Shown piece by piece: positions 1-6,440 of a DNA stretch of 9,032 nucleotides; the first letter of the stretch is position 1; the number at the start of each line of letters is the position of its first letter. A model generated the notes under the pieces. The model searched no databases. It worked only from the letters and a program-made list of their open reading frames with translations, and was not told the DNA's origin. This DNA is from Opitutaceae bacterium (GTDB lineage: Bacteria; Verrucomicrobiota; Verrucomicrobiia; Opitutales; Opitutaceae), in assembly GCA_029979145.1 (NCBI GenBank), contig JAPOIC010000072.1:1-9032 (forward strand), in the 5' to 3' direction. A program made the translations under genes and the position numbers.

Positions 1-668
1 AGCTGGCCCACGCCCTGCGCGAGTTGCACGGTCGTCTCCTGCACCTTGGCGCGCTCTTCGCGCTCAGCCACCGCCTGCTGACGAAAGGTCTCGGCCGTGT
101 CTTTGAGCAATTGCTTCTCCTGCTCCGCCACTTGCACGGCCACGGTCAGGCTCTGGATTTTTTCCACCGCCTGCTCCTTCTGCTGTTCCAGCTTGGTGAT
201 GGCCGCCGCCTGCTGCTCCGCCTCGGCTTGTTTCGCGGCGAGTTCCTGACGCAGCTTGTCCATCTGGGCCTGCGACAAAGACGCGTCGCGCTGAGCCTGC
301 GCCAGTTGCCGTTGAATCTGTTCGGCCAGCATCGCGGCGGTTTCCTTGGTCTTCGCCAAGTCGGCGTCGACCTGCGATTTCTCCCGGCTGAGCTGGTTCA
401 GGTCGGCCTCGCGCTCGGCCAAGGTTTCGGCCGTGCCGGCCAATTCCGCCGCCAGGGCCTCGCGCCGGTTGCTCTCGTCCGCGAGCGAAAGTTTCATCGC
501 GGCCAACAGATCGTTTTCCTCCGGCGCCGGTCCCTTCCCCGGCGTGGCGGCGACCTCCGGCCCCACCGGAGCGGGCGAACGCGACACCTCGATCTTCTCC
601 CACTGCGTCAGCGCAATGAGATTCAGAAAGAGGAAATCGATGATGATCAGCAGCAGCGTTTTGTTCAT
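1..668 (-). CDS. Membrane-anchored coiled-coil protein, 3' end outside window
   Basis: The family is not recognised. The visible part is 222 codons. It starts with a very short cytoplasmic N-terminus (MNKT) and one hydrophobic helix at about residues 5-20, which contains an Asp at residue 11 and an Asn at 16. A Pro/Gly/Ala-rich linker follows at about 28-48. From about residue 50 to the window edge the sequence is a long Glu/Gln/Ala/Lys/Leu-rich helix typical of a coiled coil. The ATG (668-666) overlaps the TGA of the upstream membrane protein gene as ATGA, so the two are very likely co-transcribed and translationally coupled. A single helix with a buried acidic residue followed by an extended domain is the general layout of MotB/TolR/ExbD-type stators. 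That resemblance is architectural only and may be coincidental. The gene continues left of position 1, so the C-terminal domain is unknown. Confidence 0.85.
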   Translation of the reverse strand, partial: MNKTLLLIIIDFLFLNLIALTQWEKIEVSRSPAPVGPEVAATPGKGPAPEENDLLAAMKLSLADESNRREALAAELAGTAETLAEREADLNQLSREKSQVDADLAKTKETAAMLAEQIQRQLAQAQRDASLSQAQMDKLRQELAAKQAEAEQQAAAITKLEQQKEQAVEKIQSLTVAVQVAEQEKQLLKDTAETFRQQAVAEREERAKVQETTVQLAQGVGQ

Positions 669-2317
669 GACGCGGCGGGGGCGGACTGCGCCTCAAGAAT
701 AAGGCGGCGTTTGAATCCGCGCACGTGGCGGATCTTGATCAAGGCGACGCAGACGAGACCGAAGAGGTTGGACGCGTAGGCCGCGAGGAGGTTGTGATCA
801 ATGACCCCGATGACCTGCAGCACGAGCGCCGCGGCCGTGCCCATCATGCCGATGTAGAGCCCGCTGTCGAAAAGGTTGTCCTCGTTCTCGACGAGGCGGA
901 GCTTGAGCAGCGGCGGCAGCTCCTCGCGCTGGATCTCCGCGAGCTTGCGGAGGCAGATGAGGTAGATGGCGACCTGCAGGAGGGCAAAGATGCCGATGGA
1001 GACAATTGTGGATGCGTTCATGGCGAGGGAGGAGTTGGAGTCTGCGGGAGGCGGCCCGGCCGTATTGGCCAGGAGCGGAAGGGAAATGCGAAACCGGTAT
1101 TCGGAAATCGGCGCGGCGTTGAGCAGGTAGGGCTCCGTCGCCACCACCACCAGCGCCGCCGCGCACAGCGCGAGCAGGCCGCCCTGCATGCGCGGCAGCG
1201 GTTCGGTGACGCCCGGCGGCGCGGGCACGATCACGCGTTCGAGTCCGCGAAAAAGCAGAAAGGCGCCGATCAGGTAGCCGAGATACTTCAGGCCCAGCAT
1301 CAGCTTGGGGTGCACCAGCGCGATGCCCGCCACCTCACTGATTGCCGGCGCGCGGCCCCGAATCACCGGCACTTGCCGGTTCACCAGCTGCTGCACCGCG
1401 CCGCGGCCGTAGCCCAGCGCGAGGCGCAGGTCCTCGCCGCCGGTCTTGCCAAAGCGAATCAAGTATCCGGCCACGCGATCGGCGGAATCCGAAAACAACG
1501 CCGCCGTATAGAACACCGGCAGCTGCTCCGGCGCCAGCCGCGCCAGGTGCGCAAATTCGCCCACGGTTCCGGTGTCACGGCTGCGCTCGAGGAGCGCGAC
1601 CAGCTGCCCCCAGTCGAGGCGCTGGGCCAGCGAAAGCAGATCGATCCAAAAGTCCTCCATCGGTCCCAGGGTGTTCGTCTCCACTGCCGACTCGCCCATG
1701 CGGCGCAATTCGCGCTGCAACTCCGCCGGCAGGTGATCGCCCTGGTAGAGCAACGCGGTCAGCAAAATCACCGCATCGAGTGGCTGGCCGCCGGCCTGCG
1801 TCGCGGGCACGAAGCGTCCCGTGCCGGTGACTGCGCGCACGGCCAGCACGGACTTCACTCCCTGCGAACGCGAATTCTCCAAAAAGCCGCGAAGGGCGCT
1901 CCGCGCCTTAGCCGTCACCAAAAAATTCAACACCGGCGTGCTCTCGGCCGGCACGCGGTCTTCGTTCAACCGCAACAACGGCTCGAGAAAAGGATCCCAA
2001 CCTCCCCATGGCACCAGCGCGGATTGCGCGGCGGCGAGATCGGTCACCGCCGTCGCCAACGCCGGTGTCGACGGATCTTCGACCAACCGGGCCGCTTGCA
2101 AGACAAGTTGCGCGGGTCCGACTTTCTCGGTGTCGACCAACTCACGGCCCAGTCCTGCCACTGACGGCGTGCCGTGGCCGGCCGCCTCCAGCAACGCCGG
2201 GCTGAGCGACTTCAGGTTCACTGGCAGGAGCCACGCCAAGACACCAAGCCCGAGGCCGGCCAACATCGTGGCGACGACCGCCAGCGGGTTCCGGGCCGGT
2301 TGCGCAGGGGGGCTCAT
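665..2317 (-). CDS. Multi-pass membrane protein of unknown function, 550 aa
   Basis: The family is not recognised. Hydrophobic segments lie at about residues 11-31, 340-357, 379-397, 435-456, 486-506 and 509-528. A large, mostly helical, Leu/Ala-rich soluble domain occupies about 36-335. A 27-residue charged loop (about 457-485) precedes the last two helices. The helix at 486-506 contains GLYIGMMGT and the helix at 509-528 contains AYASNLFGL. These faintly resemble the LGLLGTV and ALxTTAxGL signatures of TolQ/ExbB/MotA channel subunits, but the spacing is about ten residues shorter than in TolQ, so the relation is only a hypothesis. The reading frame stays open upstream to 2842, but that stretch is antisense to the deformylase gene. 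The ATG at 2317-2315 puts a hydrophobic anchor right at the N-terminus and leaves a 63-bp divergent promoter region. No Shine-Dalgarno sequence is visible. The stop overlaps the next start (ATGA). Confidence 0.85.
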   Translation of the reverse strand: MSPPAQPARNPLAVVATMLAGLGLGVLAWLLPVNLKSLSPALLEAAGHGTPSVAGLGRELVDTEKVGPAQLVLQAARLVEDPSTPALATAVTDLAAAQSALVPWGGWDPFLEPLLRLNEDRVPAESTPVLNFLVTAKARSALRGFLENSRSQGVKSVLAVRAVTGTGRFVPATQAGGQPLDAVILLTALLYQGDHLPAELQRELRRMGESAVETNTLGPMEDFWIDLLSLAQRLDWGQLVALLERSRDTGTVGEFAHLARLAPEQLPVFYTAALFSDSADRVAGYLIRFGKTGGEDLRLALGYGRGAVQQLVNRQVPVIRGRAPAISEVAGIALVHPKLMLGLKYLGYLIGAFLLFRGLERVIVPAPPGVTEPLPRMQGGLLALCAAALVVVATEPYLLNAAPISEYRFRISLPLLANTAGPPPADSNSSLAMNASTIVSIGIFALLQVAIYLICLRKLAEIQREELPPLLKLRLVENEDNLFDSGLYIGMMGTAAALVLQVIGVIDHNLLAAYASNLFGLVCVALIKIRHVRGFKRRLILEAQSAPAAS

Positions 2318-2380
2318 GATCGGGACTATTGAATTGCGACCGCGTGGAAGCAAACCCACGCTTCGCCGGTTCAACGACCG
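2318..2380. promoter_or_regulatory. Divergent promoter region with a short inverted repeat
   Basis: These 63 bp separate two divergent starts, so promoters for both directions should lie here or inside the flanking genes. The only structure seen is a 6-bp inverted repeat, GCGTGG (2342-2347) and CCACGC (2356-2361), separated by 8 bp. It could be an operator half-site pair or chance in GC-rich DNA. No convincing -35/-10 pair was recognised. Confidence 0.3.
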
Positions 2381-2950
2381 ATGGTCCTCCCAATTGTTCA
2401 CTACAACACCCCCGTGCTTCGTGAGAAAGGCGCGCCCGTCACGGCTTTCGACGCCGATCTCAAGCAACTCGGCGCGGCCATGATCGAGGCGATGCACGAG
2501 GCGCGCGGCATCGGCCTGGCGGCCCAGCAAATCGGCCGGGCCCTCCAGCTTTGCGTGGTGGACCTGCGCGCGGCGGAGCTCGATTTCACGTGGCAGCTCG
2601 ACGGCGCCAAACCCCCGCTCGACCTCTTTATGCCGATGGTGTTGGTAAACCCCCAGATAACCGTCACGCCCGGCACCGACGACTACATCTACGAGGAAGG
2701 CTGCCTGTCGTTTCCGGAAATTCGCGGCGACGTGATTCGTCCCGACGCCATCACCGTGAAGTTTCAGGACCAGCACGGCGTGCCGCACGAACTCACCTGC
2801 GACGGCCTGCTCTCGCGCTGCATCCAGCACGAGGTCGATCACTTGAACGGCACGCTCTTCATCGACCGGATGGAGAAGCGCGTGCGCACCAAGCTCGACA
2901 AGGCCGTCAAGGAACTCGCCCTCGCCACCAAGGCGGCGGCCGGGTCATGA
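2381..2950 (+). CDS. def: Peptide deformylase
   Basis: This enzyme removes the formyl group from the N-terminal formyl-methionine of new proteins, in the cytosol at the ribosome exit. The 189-aa product has all three family motifs: GIGLAAQQIG at 43-52 (GxGxAAxQ), EGCLSFP at 106-112 with metal ligand Cys108, and QHEVDHLNG at 149-157 with metal ligands His150 and His154 and catalytic Glu151. The length is slightly above the common ~170 aa. The extra residues lie mainly around 66-86, between the first motif and the VNP strand, and in a basic C-terminal helix. The start is the ATG at 2381, because VLPIVHYNTPVLR aligns with the usual N-terminus of the family. No Shine-Dalgarno sequence precedes it. 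It is the first gene of a plus-strand operon, and its TGA overlaps the next ATG (ATGA, 2947-2950). The more usual partner fmt is not next to it here. Confidence 0.96.
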   Translation: MVLPIVHYNTPVLREKGAPVTAFDADLKQLGAAMIEAMHEARGIGLAAQQIGRALQLCVVDLRAAELDFTWQLDGAKPPLDLFMPMVLVNPQITVTPGTDDYIYEEGCLSFPEIRGDVIRPDAITVKFQDQHGVPHELTCDGLLSRCIQHEVDHLNGTLFIDRMEKRVRTKLDKAVKELALATKAAAGS

Positions 2951-3483
2951 GCGGGTCCATCGTCACGCGCCGCGGTGACGACGGTTCGACCGCCCTGCTC
3001 TACGGCCAGCGCGTGCCGAAAGATCACCCGCAGATCGAAGCCGTCGGCACCCTCGACGAACTCAACGTTGCCCTCGGTGCCTGCAAGGTCGCGACTTCTG
3101 ACGACACCACTCGGCGCGCCCTCGAGGCGATCCAAATCTGGTTGGTCGCCCTGATGGGAGAGGTGGCCTGCGCCGAGACCGATGCGCAGCGCTACGCCGA
3201 GTCCACCTTCGCCAAAGTCACGCCGGAACATCTTGCCGACCTTGATGCGCAGATCGCGGCGTTGGAAGCCCGCGGCCTCAAGTTCGACGGTTGGGCCACG
3301 CCCGGTATGAACGCCGCAGCAGTCGCCTGCGACACCGCGCGCGTCATCGCCCGGCGGGCCGAACGGCGGCTGGTCACCCTGGCCGCGCATGGCCGCAACC
3401 TGCGCCCGGTGGTCGGCGCCTGCGTGAACCGGCTCGCCGATTTGCTCTGGCTGCTGGCCCGGGCCGCCGAAACCAGAGCTTGA
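2947..3483 (+). CDS. PduO-type ATP:cob(I)alamin adenosyltransferase
   Basis: This cytosolic enzyme transfers the adenosyl group of ATP to cob(I)alamin, giving coenzyme B12. The 178-aa product has the PduO-family signature: an N-terminal TRRGDDGST at 7-15 (ATP-binding loop, family form TxxGDxGxT), then EAVGTLDELN at 31-40. The C-terminal half has TPGMNAAA at 118-125, ARVIARRAERR at 131-141 (family form cRRAER) and VNRLADLLW at 160-168 (family form lNRlSDlLF). The length fits stand-alone PduO/MMAB enzymes. The ATG at 2947 overlaps the deformylase stop, which indicates translational coupling. The open frame extends upstream to 2551, but that part is only the +1 shadow of the deformylase gene. 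A DUF6580 membrane protein gene follows. No cobalamin riboswitch was recognised upstream of the operon, and no other B12 gene is in the window. A symbol such as cobO or pduO is used inconsistently for this family, so none is given. Confidence 0.95.
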   Translation: MSGSIVTRRGDDGSTALLYGQRVPKDHPQIEAVGTLDELNVALGACKVATSDDTTRRALEAIQIWLVALMGEVACAETDAQRYAESTFAKVTPEHLADLDAQIAALEARGLKFDGWATPGMNAAAVACDTARVIARRAERRLVTLAAHGRNLRPVVGACVNRLADLLWLLARAAETRA

Positions 3484-3515
3484 ATATTTCGGTGCATTCC
3501 ACCGGCGCATCGGTC

Positions 3516-4097
3516 ATGGTGCCGCCCATGATTTTCGCCGTCATCGTCCTCATCCTTGCCGCCGGTTACCGGGTTGTCGCCGCGTGGGACCCGAACCTGG
3601 TGAACTTTTCCCCGCTGATGGCACTGGCCTTTTGTGGCGGTGTGTATTTCCGCAACCGCTGGCTCTGGCTCGTGCCGCTCGCGGCGCTGTCGCTGTCGGA
3701 TCTCTACCTGGATCACTACTACGCCGTGCAATTCGGCTATGAATGGACGCTCGGCGGCGTGATCGTGCGCAGCGCCTGTTTCGCCGCCGCCATCGGGCTC
3801 GGCTGCCTCGTCGCCAAGCACAAGACCTGGCTCAACCTGTTCTCCGGCGCGCTCGGCGGCTCGTTGCTGTTCTATCTCGTGACCAACACCGCCTCGTGGG
3901 CGGGAGACGTCACCTACGCCTCGACCCTCGCCGGTTGGTGGCAGGCCATGACCGTGGGTCACCCGGAGTTTCCGCCCACGCTGTATTTCTTCCGCAACTC
4001 ACTCGTGAGCGACCTCGTCTTCACCGGCCTGTTCGCCGGCGCGATGGAATTGGCCGCCGCCCGTGCGGCCAAGCCTAGCCTGCCGAAAGCGGCCTGA
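3516..4097 (+). CDS. DUF6580 family putative transport membrane protein
   Basis: This is a small integral membrane protein of 193 aa from the ATG at 3516. Hydrophobic segments lie at about residues 5-23, 33-45, 48-65, 80-100, 107-125 and 155-178, giving five or six helices. The patterns match what I recall of DUF6580: NFSPLMALAFCGG at 30-42, a helix ending in LSLSDLYLD, LLFYLVTNTASW near 116-127, and LYFFRNSLVSDLVFTGL near 158-174. The family is uncharacterised and is labelled a putative transporter. Its size and helix count recall S-components of ECF vitamin transporters. It lies 32 bp downstream of the cob(I)alamin adenosyltransferase gene in the same direction, which makes cobalamin or a precursor a reasonable candidate substrate, but this is inference only. 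The start is uncertain: a second ATG at 3528 gives 189 aa, and a TTG at 3480 would overlap the previous stop. None has a visible ribosome binding site. Confidence 0.85.
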   Translation: MVPPMIFAVIVLILAAGYRVVAAWDPNLVNFSPLMALAFCGGVYFRNRWLWLVPLAALSLSDLYLDHYYAVQFGYEWTLGGVIVRSACFAAAIGLGCLVAKHKTWLNLFSGALGGSLLFYLVTNTASWAGDVTYASTLAGWWQAMTVGHPEFPPTLYFFRNSLVSDLVFTGLFAGAMELAAARAAKPSLPKAA

Positions 4098-4102
4098 AAA
4101 AA

Positions 4103-4177
4103 TGTAGGGCGGGGTTTCCAAACCCCGCCTACGATTGGGTTCGAGGCAAATGCGGGGTATGGAAACCCCGCCCTACA
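4103..4177. repeat. REP doublet (BIME-like), GTAGGGCGGGG class, copy 1
   Basis: This 75-bp element has a perfect 17-bp terminal inverted repeat: TGTAGGGCGGGGTTTCC at 4103-4119 and its exact complement at 4161-4177. Each half is itself a hairpin. The left one pairs 4104-4117 with 4120-4132 with one bulged G. The right one pairs GCGGGGT (4152-4158) with ACCCCGC. Each half starts, in its own orientation, with GTAG next to the stem. That is the known hallmark of REP sequences moved by REP-associated tyrosine transposases. The element fills almost all of the 89 bp between the convergent DUF6580 and PhoH genes and may also act as a two-way terminator. A related copy lies at 7891-7966. Confidence 0.88.
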
Positions 4178-4186
4178 CCAACGCCG

Positions 4187-5719
4187 TCAGAGTAGATCCG
4201 CGGCGAGCTCGGCGAGCTTTGAGCGTTCGCCCTTGGTCAGCTTGACGTGGGCGGCGAGGGCCTGGCCCTTCATGCAGTTGTGGGCGTAGACCAGACCGTT
4301 GCTGCGGGAGTCGACGTAGGGGTTGTCGATCTGCGCCGGGTCGCCGATCAGGACGATCTTTGAGCCTTCCGAAATGCGCGTGAGCACGGTCTTCACTTCG
4401 TGCGGCGTGAGCTGCTGGGCCTCATCCAGAATAAAGAAGCGCCGTGCAATCGAACGACCGCGGATGAAGGCGAGCGCCTCGATTTCGACGATGCCGCTGC
4501 GCAGCAGACGCTCGTAAGGTTTGAGGATCGGCGCCGGCCCCGGACCAGTCGCGGCCGGCGCCGGTGATCCGGCGAGCGCAGCGGCCAGCTGCTCGTCGTG
4601 CCGCTTATGCTTCTTTTTGGAAACCTTCTTGGCGGCAAACTGCGGATCCTTCGGCGGCTTCGAGGGCATCAGCACCTCAAGCGCGTCGTAGTAAGGCTGC
4701 AGCCACGGTTTCATCTTTTCCTCGAGCGTGCCGGGGAGAAAGCCGATGTCCTTGCCGAGCGCGATCACGGGACGGGAGATCGACACGCCGTCATAGGTGC
4801 ACTCGTCGTCGTAGATCTGCGCGATAGCCGAAGCGATCGAGAGGATGGTCTTGCCGGTGCCGGCCTTGCCGAAACACGTGACGAGGTGCACGGACTCGTC
4901 GAGCAGGGCGTCCATGAAGAACTGCTGCTCAAGGTTGCGCGCGCGAATCGGAATGCCGCCGGGTGCCTTGACAAAGTCCGGCAGCTGCAGGCGGCGCACC
5001 ACGCCGTCGCCATGATAACGCGCCGGCATCGTCTTGCCCTCGGCGGAGCGGAGCAGGACGTATTCGTTAAGGTAGAGCGGACGGGCCGCGTCGGCTTCGA
5101 GTTCGAACGAACCCTCCGAACAGAATCGCTGCAGCTCGTGCACACTGATCGGGATCTCGCGGTAGCTCGCCTCGTCGACGTCCTCGGGGACCTTGTCGTT
5201 GAGGTAGTCCTCGGACTCGAGGCCGACGGCGCGCGCCTTCAGCTGCACGTTGACGTCCTTGGTCACGAGCACGGTCGGCGGCGGGAACTGCTCCTGCACG
5301 AAGAGCGCCGCGGCGATGATGCGGTTATCCTTCTTGCTCAGGTCGGGCAGAATCGCCTGCAGCCGTTGCATGGCCGGCGAGGTGCGACCGGGCTCGATCA
5401 GATAAGGATTGATGATGACCGAAAGCGTGCCGCCGTTTTCCAGCTTCACGCCCTCATGCATCGCCCGAGAGTCCGGCAGGAGCTCCTGGAGCAGGCGGTG
5501 CACCCGCCGGGCGTTGCGCCCTCGCTCCGTGGATTGCTCGTTCTTGATCGAATCGAGCTCCTCCAGAACCTCCACCGGGATGGCGAGGTTGTTTTCCTCG
5601 AATTTAAAGAGGCACTGCGGGTCGTGGAGTAAAACATTCGTGTCGAGCACGAAGGTCTTCACCTTGCCCGAAACCCTTTGCCGCGATTGTGATGCTTGCG
5701 CCCCGCGCAGGTATTCCAT
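4187..5719 (-). CDS. PhoH family ATPase with N-terminal PIN domain
   Basis: The protein has 510 aa from the ATG at 5719-5717. Residues ~18-160 form a PIN ribonuclease-like domain: TFVLDTNVLL with acidic Asp26, an acidic cluster VEVLEELD at 49-56, KKDNRI with Asp131, and VTKD with Asp155. The C-terminal half is a PhoH NTPase with Walker A GKAGTGKT at 284-291, GKDIGFLPG near 322-330, a Walker B block FFILDEAQQL with Asp432/Glu433, and a sensor-like IGDPAQID near 458-465. The PIN-PhoH layout (COG1875, YlaK/PhoH2 type) is linked in other bacteria to RNA unwinding and cleavage. An unusual insertion at ~362-406, first Lys-rich (KKVSKKKHKRH) and then Ala/Pro/Gly-rich, separates the LPG block from the IEALAFIRGRS block, where most relatives have a short loop. 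An in-frame TTG at 5731 would add four residues. ATG is preferred because the AGG of ACAGG lies 12 nt before it but directly abuts the TTG. The gene is convergent with DUF6580. Confidence 0.95.
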   Translation of the reverse strand: MEYLRGAQASQSRQRVSGKVKTFVLDTNVLLHDPQCLFKFEENNLAIPVEVLEELDSIKNEQSTERGRNARRVHRLLQELLPDSRAMHEGVKLENGGTLSVIINPYLIEPGRTSPAMQRLQAILPDLSKKDNRIIAAALFVQEQFPPPTVLVTKDVNVQLKARAVGLESEDYLNDKVPEDVDEASYREIPISVHELQRFCSEGSFELEADAARPLYLNEYVLLRSAEGKTMPARYHGDGVVRRLQLPDFVKAPGGIPIRARNLEQQFFMDALLDESVHLVTCFGKAGTGKTILSIASAIAQIYDDECTYDGVSISRPVIALGKDIGFLPGTLEEKMKPWLQPYYDALEVLMPSKPPKDPQFAAKKVSKKKHKRHDEQLAAALAGSPAPAATGPGPAPILKPYERLLRSGIVEIEALAFIRGRSIARRFFILDEAQQLTPHEVKTVLTRISEGSKIVLIGDPAQIDNPYVDSRSNGLVYAHNCMKGQALAAHVKLTKGERSKLAELAADLL

Positions 5720-5733
5720 CGGTGTGGGCAACC

Positions 5734-5742
5734 TGTGAATAA
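5734..5742 (-). promoter_or_regulatory. DnaA-box-like 9-mer upstream of the PhoH gene
   Basis: The minus strand reads TTATTCACA here, which fits the relaxed DnaA box TTATNCACA. A weaker look-alike, TTGCCCACA (5732-5724), starts 10 bp after it. The site lies 15 bp upstream of the ATG, so it would fall in the 5' leader or promoter. A single 9-mer with one degenerate position is weak evidence. No cluster of boxes or AT-rich unwinding region is present, so this is not an origin. Confidence 0.2.
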
Positions 5743-5812
5743 CTGATGCGTTTGTCGATCACAGAGTTGCCCAACCCGAAAAATGTTGCGCGGCCGTCAC
5801 GCAGCGTCCGGA

Positions 5813-5852
5813 CAAAAAGAGAGGCGGATCGCTTACCCCTAAGCGATCCGCC
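5813..5852 (-). terminator. Strong hairpin with T-rich tail, probable minus-strand terminator
   Basis: A perfect 13-bp stem (5823-5835 with 5840-5852) encloses a 4-nt loop, CCCC on the plus strand. On the minus strand the stem is followed by TCTCTTTTTG, a reasonable U-tract, so it should end transcription coming from the right. The nearest minus-strand gene, at 6009-6317, ends 157 bp earlier. Either that gene has a long 3' UTR or an unannotated RNA ends here. On the plus strand only CGATTTTCC follows, which is weaker. The hairpin sits about 100 bp upstream of the PhoH start and would insulate it. The rest of 5720-6008 shows no coding pattern. It holds only minor inverted repeats, such as GGCTTTTTCAAGCC at 5940-5953. 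Confidence 0.6.
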
Positions 5853-6008
5853 CGATTTTCCTCCCGCCGTCTCGTAAACCGCATGGCAATGCAAGTGACG
5901 GGGGCGGCTGGGAGGGAGGGCTAAGGTCGTCCTTTGCGCGGCTTTTTCAAGCCCTCAAGCTGTCAAAATTACATCCTGCTCCCGGGCAGGGTTTTCCGGC
6001 TGATTTTT

Positions 6009-6317
6009 TTACCCGGCGGGAGTCTGGCGCTGGGGTTTCGGCCGGGGCTCCGTCCAGAGGCGCAAAAGCAGCTCGGCGAGGTTCCGCATGCTGGTGCGCG
6101 GGAGGCCCTCCCGGCCGGCCTCGTCGCGGAAGGGTGAAACCACCCCGCTGCGCTCGACATAGTAGCCCCAGAGATCGGCCTCCAACCGGCGCGCCGCCTC
6201 ATGCTCGTCCGGTTCAGATTTCGCCGTCGAGCGAACCTTGTCCTGCCAGAAGTGTCTCTCATCCGGGTTGCCCTGGAGGTAGTCGAAAATCATCTGCTCG
6301 CTGCGATTGAGACTCAC
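6009..6317 (-). CDS. Small soluble protein of unknown function
   Basis: The family is not recognised. The 102-aa product from the GTG at 6317-6315 would start MSLNRSEQMIFDYLQGNPDE. It is rich in Arg, Glu and Leu and predicted to be largely helical, with no signal peptide, membrane segment or cysteine. Notable stretches are ERHFWQDKVR near 20-29, EADLWGYYVERSG near 46-58 and RNLAELLLRLW near 78-88. The end is a Pro/Arg-rich tail. It looks like a real protein because its amino-acid use is balanced, unlike the Arg- or Leu-dominated shadow frames nearby. The same frame stays open to 7280, but everything beyond ~6345 is antisense to the coiled-coil gene. An in-frame ATG at 6341 gives 110 aa. GTG is preferred because SLNRSEQ reads as a natural N-terminus, but neither start has a clear ribosome binding site. 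It is divergent from the gene at 6441. Confidence 0.68.
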   Translation of the reverse strand: MSLNRSEQMIFDYLQGNPDERHFWQDKVRSTAKSEPDEHEAARRLEADLWGYYVERSGVVSPFRDEAGREGLPRTSMRNLAELLLRLWTEPRPKPQRQTPAG

Positions 6318-6440
6318 GCCGGCCAAGCTGCGGCAACCCATTCGAAAAACAACCGTAAACCCCGTGTTCAGCGCGACATTGCAATCTCCGGGCCATTTCC
6401 CTACATCCGAACCTGCCCGCCCCTTCAACCCATCCCTACC

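Noticed and set aside
725..2164. Long plus-strand open frame of 479 codons
   Set aside because: It is antisense to the 550-aa membrane protein gene. Its product is full of Arg, His and Gln with no hydrophobic pattern, as expected for the shadow of a GC-rich gene.
2318..2842. Upstream extension of the 550-aa membrane protein frame
   Set aside because: It lies antisense to peptide deformylase, and the ATG at 2317 directly precedes a natural membrane anchor.
4598..5632. Plus-strand open frame of 344 codons
   Set aside because: It is antisense to the PIN-PhoH gene, whose motifs are complete. The composition is His/Arg/Val-rich without any recognisable domain.
5961..5966. TTGACA (minus strand) as a -35 box
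   Set aside because: No TATAAT-like hexamer lies 16-18 bp downstream. The region there is GC-rich.
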